Below the pieces are notes generated by a model. The model was not told the DNA's origin, did not search any database, and saw nothing but the letters and a program-made list of their open reading frames with translations. Positions 1-6,949 of a DNA stretch of 64,000 nucleotides are shown here, piece after piece. The stretch lies in the NCBI GenBank assembly GCA_900318115.1, contig ONJJ01000005.1, forward strand, positions 47,043-111,042, read 5' to 3'. Source of the DNA: an uncultured Prevotellaceae bacterium. GTDB lineage: Bacteria > Bacteroidota > Bacteroidia > Bacteroidales > Bacteroidaceae. Every line of letters begins with the position of its first letter. Positions within the stretch are counted from its first letter, which is position 1. The translations under genes and the position numbers were made by a program.

Positions 1-391
1 ATCCACCAATATCCACAGGAATAATGACCTTAGTCCTATCTGTTATGGCCTCAGCCAATTGTTTGCCATCCATTTCTAATGTTCCTGGAGCAACATCTAC
101 TAATATAAGCCGAGCTCCTACGTGACATACGACGCTTGCAGTTGCTGTATATGTATATGCAGAAGTTATCACTTCATCACCGGGGCCAACTCCAAAAAGT
201 CTGAGAATAGATTCCATGCAGGCAGTTGCTGAACTAAGGCAAACTGCTGTCTTAGTACCGCAATAAGCCGCTATCTGACGTTCCAACTCTTTTGTTTTTG
301 GACCCGTGGTAATCCAGCCGCTTTCAAGTACTTCGCATACTGCCTGCGTTTCCTGCTTCGTTATATCTGGAGGAGAAAATGGGATTTTCAT
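1..391 (-). CDS. DegT/DnrJ/EryC1 family PLP aminotransferase (N-terminal part, runs off left edge)
   Basis: The reading frame opens at an ATG at 391 and begins MKIPFSPPDITKQE, followed by ESGWITTGPKTKELE and then VGPGDEVITSAYTYTATASV. This is the N-terminal pattern of sugar aminotransferases of the DegT/ArnB fold. The catalytic lysine would lie beyond the window edge, so activity cannot be judged. The gene lies 17 bp downstream of the KdsB-like gene on the same strand, and a Kdo-transferase-like gene lies upstream of that. The context suggests amination of a sugar acid such as Kdo (compare KdnA of Shewanella), but that is inference; perosamine- or bacillosamine-type sugars are alternatives. 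The base composition is clearly AT-richer than the housekeeping genes in the rest of the window. Confidence 0.85.
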   Translation of the reverse strand, partial: MKIPFSPPDITKQETQAVCEVLESGWITTGPKTKELERQIAAYCGTKTAVCLSSATACMESILRLFGVGPGDEVITSAYTYTATASVVCHVGARLILVDVAPGTLEMDGKQLAEAITDRTKVIIPVDIGG

Positions 392-408
392 TACTCTAAC
401 AATCTATG

Positions 409-1143
409 TTATTGATTCATAGAAGCTTGTAAATATTCCTCTACGCCTGCAATATCCTTTGGCGTATCAACACTCAAACTTTTGCAATGGCAATTATAGT
501 AATAGATTGGTACATGGTTCTCAATGAAGCGGAAGGAATCGTTCTCTTCTATCTTTTCTATTGGACCTCGAGGTGTGGTATGATAGAAATCAAGTGCCTT
601 ACGATTGAAAGCACCGACTCCCACGAACTTATGGAACACATAGTTCATGGCACCCTTGGGAAAAGGAATGGGCGAACGGGAAATGAAAAGACAGCGGTCA
701 TCATTAGCTGTGACGATTTTCAGATTTGTGGCATCGACCACTTCCACAGGATTCTCGAAATCGGTCATCAGGTTGGACACATATAGCTCACCCTCTTTGA
801 CTTCGGCAGGGATGCATTGGATGATTGCTTCTCGAGTGAGCAAGGGTTCGTCGCCATTGACCATCACATAGAGGTCGGCGTCCACCTTGGTTGATACCTC
901 GTATAGACGCTCGGTTGCAGTATCATGGTCACTACTAGTCATAATAACTTTAGCCCCAAAGGTTTCTGCTGCCATACGGATACGGTCGCTGTCTGTAGCC
1001 ACATAGACTTCCGAGAATTCAGGCACGGCCTTGCAATGCTCGTACACCCATTGAATCATAGGTTTTTCAAGAATAAGAGCCAAAGGCTTTTCAAAGAAGC
1101 GGCTGCTGCCTCCTCGAGCAGGGATTACGCATACAATATTCAT
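409..1143 (-). CDS. kdsB: KdsB-like CMP-sugar-acid cytidylyltransferase
   Basis: This 244-residue protein has the fold and length of 3-deoxy-manno-octulosonate cytidylyltransferase, which activates Kdo with CTP. It starts MNIVCVIPARGGSSRF, has VMVNGDEPLL in the place of the usual QGDEP nucleotide loop, and carries ISRSPIPFP, a form of the family's SRxxIPxP motif. The P-loop-like start differs from the common ARYASTRLPGKPL, so it is a divergent member and may be a second copy beside a housekeeping kdsB elsewhere. The ATG at 1143 is the natural start. It sits between a DegT aminotransferase and a KdtA-like transferase, which suggests that the substrate could be an amino-Kdo. That specificity is inference; the cytidylyltransferase call is firm. 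Confidence 0.85.
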   Translation of the reverse strand: MNIVCVIPARGGSSRFFEKPLALILEKPMIQWVYEHCKAVPEFSEVYVATDSDRIRMAAETFGAKVIMTSSDHDTATERLYEVSTKVDADLYVMVNGDEPLLTREAIIQCIPAEVKEGELYVSNLMTDFENPVEVVDATNLKIVTANDDRCLFISRSPIPFPKGAMNYVFHKFVGVGAFNRKALDFYHTTPRGPIEKIEENDSFRFIENHVPIYYYNCHCKSLSVDTPKDIAGVEEYLQASMNQ

Positions 1144-1165
1144 AACAAACTTTTATATTTGGTTT

Positions 1166-2449
1166 TTATAATGCTTTATCATTCACTATTCGTTGAACTA
1201 TATCAACTGTTTGGCCTATGTGTTCTCGCATGTAGCATTCGGATTGCTTTTTGACATAAGTCTTATGAACTTCATCTCCTTGTACTTCAGTAAACCAGTC
1301 ATCTAATTCTTTTGGCGTACTAGCAACATGACCAATGCCTAAAGCCATAAGGTCTTGTGCTACTGGCTTGCGCTTGATTTTAGGGCCAAAAGCGACGGGA
1401 ATACCATATACGACAGCTTCCAGAACATTATGCAGATAAGGGGTGAATCCGCCGCCGACATATGCCCATCGAGCGTACCTATATAAATATGTAAGGGAGC
1501 CCATAAAATCAACAATGAGCACTTGCGTCACTGAGAAGTCAGTCTTTTCAGTGCAATCGGAATAGAGGACAGAGCGACCATGGAGTTCCCTAATGATTTT
1601 ATGAAGAATTTCTTCACTTATTTCATGTGGGACAATCAAGAAATGTGTTTCTTGGTGGTGATTGGCTAAGGAAGCTATTAACTGCAAATCCTGGTCATTA
1701 TGAATACTTCCCGCAATGAACACATCATGTTCTCCTACGAAATTCTCTATAATTGTATTGTGGTATGAAGATAAAGATTTCTCTGCCACGTTATCAAAAA
1801 GCGGATCTCCTGTTACAGTGACTTGGTGAATGCCTATTCGGTCTAGCCTCTCCTTGGATTGTGTATTGAGCACAAAGATTTCCTTGAATACATTTAAAGC
1901 CTCTTTATATATACCGCCATACCATCGAAAGTAAGGCTCGTTCCCCTTGATATTCGCAGAGAGGAGATATACGGGGATGTTTCTTTTTCCAAGTTCGAAA
2001 AGATAGTTTAACCAGTATTCAGATACCATAAATAGTACCTTCTGAGGATTTATTATGTCCAGAAATTTGGAAACATTATCGGTAGAATCTAGGGGTAATG
2101 GATACACGGCATCTACCTCTTCAAGAAGAATGGGTTTCATTTGCAGGCCCGTTGGAGAGAAGAACGTCAGTACGACCTTGTAGCTTTTATCTGAGCGCAG
2201 GCTCTTTATGATAGGACGTGCGATATTGTACTCCCCGTAAGACGAGGCGTGTACCCAAATCACAGGACGAGATGAATTTTCTCGTCTGAAAGAGACTCGA
2301 ATGGTTTCAATAAGCCGATGACGTGAAACAATAAATAATCCCAACTTGGAGTTTGATTTTCCAAATATAGGATGTATATATAGCAAGCAGGCATCAATCA
2401 ATTTAAAGGCCTGATTATAAATAATATGTATCGATTTTGACCAACGCAT
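1166..2449 (-). CDS. waaA: KdtA/WaaA-like 3-deoxy-manno-octulosonic acid transferase
   Basis: The 427-residue protein matches the GT30 Kdo transferase layout. Near residue 65 it has WVHASSYGEY, with the catalytic-type Glu of the HAxSxGE motif; in the middle TGDPLFDNV; and in the C-terminal half YVGGGF followed by HNVLEAVVYGIPVAFGP, the CMP-Kdo binding signature. Such enzymes act at the inner membrane on lipid A. The Ser and Tyr in HASSYGEY and the low identity to the textbook motif suggest a paralogue rather than the core enzyme. It is the first gene of the cluster (then kdsB, then DegT), with a good promoter just upstream. The cluster is AT-rich compared with the rest of the window. Confidence 0.85.
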   Translation of the reverse strand: MRWSKSIHIIYNQAFKLIDACLLYIHPIFGKSNSKLGLFIVSRHRLIETIRVSFRRENSSRPVIWVHASSYGEYNIARPIIKSLRSDKSYKVVLTFFSPTGLQMKPILLEEVDAVYPLPLDSTDNVSKFLDIINPQKVLFMVSEYWLNYLFELGKRNIPVYLLSANIKGNEPYFRWYGGIYKEALNVFKEIFVLNTQSKERLDRIGIHQVTVTGDPLFDNVAEKSLSSYHNTIIENFVGEHDVFIAGSIHNDQDLQLIASLANHHQETHFLIVPHEISEEILHKIIRELHGRSVLYSDCTEKTDFSVTQVLIVDFMGSLTYLYRYARWAYVGGGFTPYLHNVLEAVVYGIPVAFGPKIKRKPVAQDLMALGIGHVASTPKELDDWFTEVQGDEVHKTYVKKQSECYMREHIGQTVDIVQRIVNDKAL

Positions 2450-2470
2450 TAATTACTTCCTATTTTTTTG

Positions 2471-2478
2471 CAAAGGTA
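2471..2478 (-). promoter_or_regulatory. Bacteroidetes -7 box for the KdtA-KdsB-DegT cluster
   Basis: Read on the minus strand this is TACCTTTG, an exact TAnnTTTG -7 element, placed 22 bp before the ATG at 2449. No convincing -33 TTTG is visible. Confidence 0.6.
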
Positions 2479-2571
2479 ATACTTTCTTATTGAAGATCAC
2501 GTATCTATGTGTCTAATATATTATCACATTATTGTAAGAATATATTAGAGTTTTGTACCACCTGCTGTGCT

Positions 2572-2626
2572 GGCTCCTGCAGCCTGCTGGGTTGCATCAT
2601 CCTCGCGCGACTAACTATAGTAGCTT
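2572..2626. repeat. Imperfect direct repeat, left copy
   Basis: A tract beginning GGCTCCTGCAGCCTG and running through TCATCCTCG to GACTA and TATAGT resembles 3210-3278. The two copies bracket the DUF4143 ATPase remnant. The first part is the CAGCCTG motif that also recurs at 3150-3240 and 36440-36500. Confidence 0.5.
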
Positions 2627-2640
2627 GAATTCCCCCAAAA

Positions 2641-2675
2641 TAACAACTCAGTCATGTCACATGATTGAGTTGTTA
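2641..2675. repeat. Hairpin-forming inverted repeat
   Basis: TAACAACTCA at 2641-2650 pairs with TGAGTTGTTA at 2666-2675, with TCATGT/ACATGA extending the stem. No gene of its own is seen around it; it could be a decayed terminator or repeat end. Confidence 0.5.
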
Positions 2676-2800
2676 CTTAACTTTAGCACGGAATGTCATT
2701 CAGAAGTTAAAAATACGATACAACATCACAGTTTATGATGGAAAAACAGGTGTTCTTCCAAAAGAAACTAAACCTTAGATATTGTAATGTCGAATACACG

Positions 2801-2850
2801 AAAGCCTGTATTCAGATAACTCTACAGGTCTATTTGGATACAGGCTTTTT
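2801..2850. terminator. Rho-independent terminator-like hairpin
   Basis: AAAGCCTGTAT at 2801-2811 pairs with ATACAGGCTTT (2839-2849), with a T run following on the plus strand and matching A/T on the other side. It lies 21 bp beyond the stop of the minus-strand DUF4143 remnant. The rest of 2450-2871 shows no gene. Confidence 0.6.
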
Positions 2851-2871
2851 GGGGAAACACGTCACATTGAT

Positions 2872-3138
2872 TTAGTTCTTCAAGCAACCAATAGGTACGA
2901 CGAACACACCATCTTCCTTTCGTTGGTATGCAAAATCGCCGGTAGCCGTAAGTACCATGAGGAATGAAGGCTTCTTCATCTTTGTCGTGTCAATCTTATC
3001 GGCAAGAGTTTTCAATGCGGATGCACCGTCGTTGATAAGTTCATCGCCACCGAGTTTAATCTCTATCAACCCATATTGTCCATTTCTTAAATGAAGCACC
3101 GTGTCACATTCCAACCCTGTCTTGTCTCTGTGACTTCC
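2872..3138 (-). pseudogene. C-terminal remnant of an ATP-binding protein with DUF4143 domain
   Basis: The open frame reads RDKTGLECDTVLHL, then GLIEIKLGG and ends VVPIGCLKN. This is the C-terminal nuclease-like tail (D-x-E-x-D and E-x-K residues) of the common Bacteroidetes AAA ATPase/DUF4143 proteins of about 380-400 residues. Only some 85 residues remain. The part before RDKT dissolves into repetitive DNA and has no ATG; the first codon that could start, at 3114, is TTG and would cut the motif in half. I therefore read it as a decayed gene, not a small functional protein. Imperfect direct repeats flank it. Confidence 0.75.
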
Positions 3139-3149
3139 ATGAAGCCTTA

Positions 3150-3278
3150 TGCAGCCTGATGTGTGGCCTCATACAGCCTGCTATGAAGCCTCATACAGCC
3201 TGCCATGTAGGCTCCTGCAGCCTGATGTATAGTCTCATCCTCGTGGGACTATAGTTTCTCACGCGACTGATTATAGTT
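3150..3278. repeat. Degenerate CAGCCTG repeat array and right copy of the flanking repeat
   Basis: Four units carrying the motif CAGCCTG, roughly 25-35 bp apart, are seen between 3150 and 3226. Two of them share CTCATACAGCCTG. The right end (3210-3278) repeats the sequence at 2572-2626. Confidence 0.55.
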
Positions 3279-3364
3279 GCTTTTTTGCCGAATAATGGAT
3301 TTGGATAAAATAGCTTCACCCTTCACCAGAGGGGGTAAACGTGCTGTATATGAGATCGTTCTGT

Positions 3365-3486
3365 GGTGAATCTCTGTTGCGAAGAGATTCACCGGAGATT
3401 CACCGCCCGACTGGGGATTGGAATTAGGGAGGAGTCGTGGGTAGCAGGGTGAAGCTCGGTGAATCTCTGCGCGATAGAGATTCACC
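3365..3486. repeat. Twin perfect hairpins, 93 bp apart
   Basis: GGTGAATCTCT at 3365-3375 pairs with AGAGATTCACC at 3383-3393. The same two arms recur at 3458-3468 and 3476-3486. Both have 7-nt loops with different sequence (GTTGCGA and GCGCGAT). Further half-copies (GATTCACCG near 3397, GTGAATC near 3530) lie around them. The rest of 3279-3640 holds no gene I can support. Confidence 0.75.
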
Positions 3487-3643
3487 ACGGAATCTGTTGA
3501 TAATGATACGATTAGACTGAATGGTGAAAGGTGAATCTTTTTTCGATGAATTTCTTTTTTTGCGCGGGGGCGTTTGTCGGAGAATGATTGAAAAGCTGGC
3601 CCTCGTTTTTTTGCATTTTTGGACGTTTAAAGTCCCAAAATAT

Positions 3644-3674
3644 TTGGCCATTCCAGATTTTTTTCGTACCTTTG
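3644..3674 (+). promoter_or_regulatory. Promoter of the vapE-type gene
   Basis: TTTGG at 3644-3648 and TACCTTTG at 3667-3674, about 19 bp apart, fit the Bacteroidetes -33/-7 pattern. Transcription would begin near 3680. This places any start codon upstream of that inside the promoter and supports the ATG at 3722. Confidence 0.7.
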
Positions 3675-3721
3675 CATCATGATTGGCAGTATTGCCAGTT
3701 ATAACCTTAAACTTTATTACT

Positions 3722-5053
3722 ATGGTAGAAAATTTACCTGTAAATCTAACCGAAGAGAGCATGGAGCGGACCATGCAGAACACGAGTAATGCAGCGCCCA
3801 CTGAGGCGACTGCGACTAACCAAGACTCCCACGATACGGCAGTTAGTGCCGGCTTGGCGATGGGGGTGAATACACAAGAAGACGAGAGCGACGAAGCAGA
3901 GGATCTGCGCCTCCTGCGGCAGTATCTCTCTGAAAATTATGAACTGCGCACGAATGTGGTGGCGGGGCGTGTGGAGTACAGAAAGCTGGATGGTACGGAT
4001 GGGCCTTTTCGCCAATTGACCTTCGAGGCTGAGAACTCTATCGTGCTGGAGGCGATGACGGAACTGGGAAAGGTGAAGGGAGTGAAAAGCATCCTCTCGA
4101 TGCTGCTGCATTCTGACCAGGTGACCGAGTATGACCCCGTGCGCGAGTACCTCACTACCCTACCCCGTTGGGATGGGCAAAACCGTGTGGCTGAGTTGTT
4201 TGGGCGTATTCCGGGCATCTCCACCGAGAACATCCTGCGCTGCAGCATCTGGATGCGCTCTGCGGTGGCTCACTGGCTGAAGATGGATGAGTTGCACGGC
4301 AACGATGTGGTGCCCACCCTGATTGGCGACCAGGGCTGTGGCAAGACGGTCTTCTGCCGCCGACTGCTGCCCGCGCAACTGCAGGGTTACTTCCTCGACC
4401 GCATCAACCTCTCGAACAAATTTGACAAGGACATGGCGCTGACGAACAATATGTTCGTAGTGCTGGATGAGTTCGACCAGTACTCCGTGAGCCAACAGGC
4501 CGCGCTGAAGTATGCCATCTCCCGCTGCGAGGTCAACGCGCGTCCTATCCTGAAAGGTGCTCAGGTGGTGAGGCATCGCTATGCTTCGTTCCTGGCGACG
4601 ACGAACAATCCTCGTCCCCTGACGGATCCTACGGGTTCGCGCCGCTACATCTGCATCCGCATCACTCCGGGTGCCATCATCGACAACACGCTGCCCATTG
4701 ACTATGACCAGCTGTATGCACAATTGGTGGAGGAGGTGTGCGAACGGAAGATGCGCTATTGGTTCGATCCCGGCGAGACGCATCAGCTGCAACTGGACAA
4801 CCTTCCTTTCCAGCACGAAGCTGATGCCGAAGAGATGGTGGATGCTTGTTTCGAGAAACCCGAAAGCGAAGAGCAGGGTAGGGAGTACTCGATGGGCGAG
4901 ATTGTGGAACTCGTGTCCGTGCGCTTTCCTAACGTGAAGTGCACCATGGCGCTGAAGTTGAAGTTGGGCAGTGCGTTGAGGAAGCGCGGTTTTGTCACCC
5001 GACATCGCAAGACGGGCAATTTTTATGTCGTGATGCCTAAGTTGGCTGCTTAG
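3722..5053 (+). CDS. VapE/VirE-family P-loop ATPase (phage/plasmid primase-helicase-like)
   Basis: The 443-residue protein belongs to the virulence-associated E family (PF05272), a D5-like helicase group found in phage satellites and islands. A Walker A motif GDQGCGKT lies near residue 202 and a Walker B motif VVLDEFD near 246; FLATTNNPRPLTDPTGSRR resembles the sensor and arginine-finger region. The first ~60 residues are low-complexity and polar. I chose the ATG at 3722, which begins MVENLPVNLTEES, because an upstream TTG start at 3683 would sit on the transcription start. The gene stands alone with its own promoter and terminators. No primase domain, integrase or phage structural gene is next to it, so it is probably a domesticated or relict island gene. 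Confidence 0.85.
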   Translation: MVENLPVNLTEESMERTMQNTSNAAPTEATATNQDSHDTAVSAGLAMGVNTQEDESDEAEDLRLLRQYLSENYELRTNVVAGRVEYRKLDGTDGPFRQLTFEAENSIVLEAMTELGKVKGVKSILSMLLHSDQVTEYDPVREYLTTLPRWDGQNRVAELFGRIPGISTENILRCSIWMRSAVAHWLKMDELHGNDVVPTLIGDQGCGKTVFCRRLLPAQLQGYFLDRINLSNKFDKDMALTNNMFVVLDEFDQYSVSQQAALKYAISRCEVNARPILKGAQVVRHRYASFLATTNNPRPLTDPTGSRRYICIRITPGAIIDNTLPIDYDQLYAQLVEEVCERKMRYWFDPGETHQLQLDNLPFQHEADAEEMVDACFEKPESEEQGREYSMGEIVELVSVRFPNVKCTMALKLKLGSALRKRGFVTRHRKTGNFYVVMPKLAA

Positions 5054-5080
5054 GTCTGAAATGACTACCTGAATGAAGTG

Positions 5081-5115
5081 AAATCCCCGTCATCGAGGTC
5101 CGATGGCGGGGATTT
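5081..5115. terminator. Terminator hairpin after the vapE-type gene
   Basis: AAATCCCCG and CATCG pair with CGATG and CGGGGATTT across a short loop, about 28 bp after the stop codon, with T residues following. Confidence 0.75.
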
Positions 5116-5172
5116 TCACGTCCGTTAACATTTCTTCTCCAGATTTCAAGAACTTCCATACAGAATTATCGA

Positions 5173-5210
5173 AGCCCAAGTCGCTTGCTTTTAGCGGCTT
5201 GGGCTCTTTT
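5173..5210 (+). terminator. Second terminator hairpin
   Basis: AGCCCAAG at 5173-5180 pairs with CTTGGGCT at 5198-5205, followed by TTTT. It separates the vapE-type gene from the convergent deoC. Confidence 0.7.
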
Positions 5211-5287
5211 CTGACGTCCTGAGAATCGCGCGGATTTGTCTCGCTCGGGCCGTTGACGGGTAAAATCAATTCTCAGAAGCTCTTTTT

Positions 5288-6175
5288 TCAGAAGAACTTC
5301 GTCTCTTGGCCTACGACTTCGGAGAGGAGGAGGTTGGCCAGGCGAGAGGTGCCCAGTCGAAGCCACTGGTTCGTCAGCCACTGTTCGCCGAGCACTTCCT
5401 TGACGATGGTGTAATAGACGAGTGCATCGTGAACCGTGTTCAGACCGCCGGCGGGTTTGAAGCCGATTTGGATGCCGGTCTTCTCATAGTACTCCTTGAT
5501 GGCCTGGCACATCACGTAGGCAGCCTCGGGTGTTGCGGCGGGCTTCTCCTTGCCGGTGGAAGTCTTGATGTAGTCGGCTCCGGCGTACATGGCCAGGATC
5601 GAGGCGCGCTTGATGTCGGTAGGGGAGGGGAGGAGTCCGGTCTCGAGGATGACCTTCATCTTCTTGTCGCCGCAGACGCACTTCAGTTCCTGGATCTCGT
5701 CGCAGACGCTCTCGTAGTCGCCGCTCAAGTATTTTCCCACGCTCATGACGATATCGATCTCAGTAGCACCATCTTTGAGGGCTAAAGCTGTTTCTGCTAC
5801 TTTAACCTCTAAAACGGCTTGTGAGCTCGGAAAACTACCGCTGACGCACGCTACCTCTACGCCTTCGACTTCGAGGCTCTGAGAGACAATCTGGGCGAAA
5901 CAGGGGTAAACACAGATGGTTGCCACGTGCGGCAGATCAGGATATGCTTCTTCGAACTTATTGACTTTCTCCGTGAAAGCCAGCACGCTCTCCTCGGAGT
6001 CGGTGGTCTTCAGGGTGGTCAGTTCCACGCTGCCCAGGAGGAATTTCTTCACCTCGACGGTGTCGTTCTCGGGCACTTTCTCGTCGATGATTCTCTTTAC
6101 GGCAGCGGCCACTTGGGCCTCGCTGATGTTCAGGTTGTACTGTGACAACGCTTGATCGTACTTGTTTTGTTCCAT
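5288..6175 (-). CDS. deoC: Deoxyribose-phosphate aldolase
   Basis: The 295-residue protein is a class I DERA. It cleaves 2-deoxyribose-5-phosphate to glyceraldehyde-3-phosphate and acetaldehyde in nucleoside salvage. Visible family motifs are EIDIVMSVG, MKVILETG and DYIKTSTGK, the last carrying the Schiff-base lysine, and later GFKPAGG with the second active-site lysine. The length is normal for Bacteroidetes DeoC. The gene starts 4 bp after the stop of no other gene on this strand; its upstream neighbours are a small membrane protein and dtd, so it is probably the last gene of a unit that runs apt-uvrC-dtd-(membrane protein)-deoC. Confidence 0.95.
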   Translation of the reverse strand: MEQNKYDQALSQYNLNISEAQVAAAVKRIIDEKVPENDTVEVKKFLLGSVELTTLKTTDSEESVLAFTEKVNKFEEAYPDLPHVATICVYPCFAQIVSQSLEVEGVEVACVSGSFPSSQAVLEVKVAETALALKDGATEIDIVMSVGKYLSGDYESVCDEIQELKCVCGDKKMKVILETGLLPSPTDIKRASILAMYAGADYIKTSTGKEKPAATPEAAYVMCQAIKEYYEKTGIQIGFKPAGGLNTVHDALVYYTIVKEVLGEQWLTNQWLRLGTSRLANLLLSEVVGQETKFF

Positions 6176-6179
6176 TGTT

Positions 6180-6443
6180 TTATCTTTTATTGGTGATTAG
6201 TAAATAGATAATGCATACCCCTGCAAGAAATGCGTAAGGCCACCAGTCTTTCCTTGTCCAGTTTTCCTGTTTCCATTGCTTATAGATTAAGTAGGGTAGG
6301 ATGAGAGTGATACTGAGAATCCACAATATGACGCTGTTCTCCAGCTGGGCAAATAGCAATTTGACAATCAAGCTGAAAGCGGCAATGAGTACGCCAATAA
6401 TGTGCAGCGTAAAGAATAACTTGCGTAAATGCTTTTTCTTCAT
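6180..6443 (-). CDS. Small integral membrane protein of unknown function
   Basis: The 87-residue protein starts MKKKHLRKLFF and has three hydrophobic segments (about residues 9-30, 37-53 and 69-84), with a WTRKDWWP loop between the last two. I do not recognise a family. It lies 17 bp after dtd and 4 bp before deoC on the same strand, so it is probably co-transcribed with them. Positive residues at the N-terminus and before the last segment suggest a defined orientation in the inner membrane. Confidence 0.7.
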   Translation of the reverse strand: MKKKHLRKLFFTLHIIGVLIAAFSLIVKLLFAQLENSVILWILSITLILPYLIYKQWKQENWTRKDWWPYAFLAGVCIIYLLITNKR

Positions 6444-6460
6444 CTTTTGGTTATTAAGGT

Positions 6461-6937
6461 TTACTCCTTGTTATGCGTGTCCATGAATATGGTGACGGGT
6501 CCGTCGTTGCAGAGCGATACCTTCATGTCTGCACCAAATTCTCCATGTCCCACAGGGCGTCCAATGGCCTCAGACAGCTTCTGGATAAAGGCTTCATAGA
6601 GCGGAATGCTAATCTCATGGGAGGCGGCGCGGAGCCAGGAGGGACGATTGCCTTTCTTGTAGCTGGCGAAGAGCGTGAACTGGCTGATTACTATGATGTT
6701 ACCATCCGCTCCTTCGTGCTCTCCTGCAATGTCCAGGATGCTGCGGTTCATGACGCCGTTCTCGTCGTCAAAGACGCGCAGTGCTGCCACCTTTCGCACC
6801 AGCCAATCCACATCTTCTTGCGTGTCGGAGGCTTCGATGCCGAGTAGGATGACGTAGCCAAGTCCCTGAAACTCGGCATTGATTTTTCCGTCTATCATGA
6901 CGTTGGCGCCTTTGGCTCGTTGTATTATTATACGCAT
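6461..6937 (-). CDS. dtd: D-aminoacyl-tRNA deacylase
   Basis: The 158-residue protein hydrolyses D-amino acids (and Gly from tRNA-Ala) off mischarged tRNA. The two family signatures are present: SQFTLFASYKKGNRPS, including the SQFTL active-site segment, and NDGPVTIFMDT, carrying the cross-subunit Gly-cisPro motif. It starts MRIIIQRAKGANVMIDG, a normal N-terminus. It lies 12 bp downstream of uvrC on the same strand. Confidence 0.95.
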   Translation of the reverse strand: MRIIIQRAKGANVMIDGKINAEFQGLGYVILLGIEASDTQEDVDWLVRKVAALRVFDDENGVMNRSILDIAGEHEGADGNIIVISQFTLFASYKKGNRPSWLRAASHEISIPLYEAFIQKLSEAIGRPVGHGEFGADMKVSLCNDGPVTIFMDTHNKE

Positions 6938-6949
6938 TTTTCTGTTTCT

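Noticed and set aside
2553-2738. 61-codon frame in the region before the DUF4143 remnant
   Set aside because: It lies over the CAGCCTG repeat and a hairpin and looks like no protein family.
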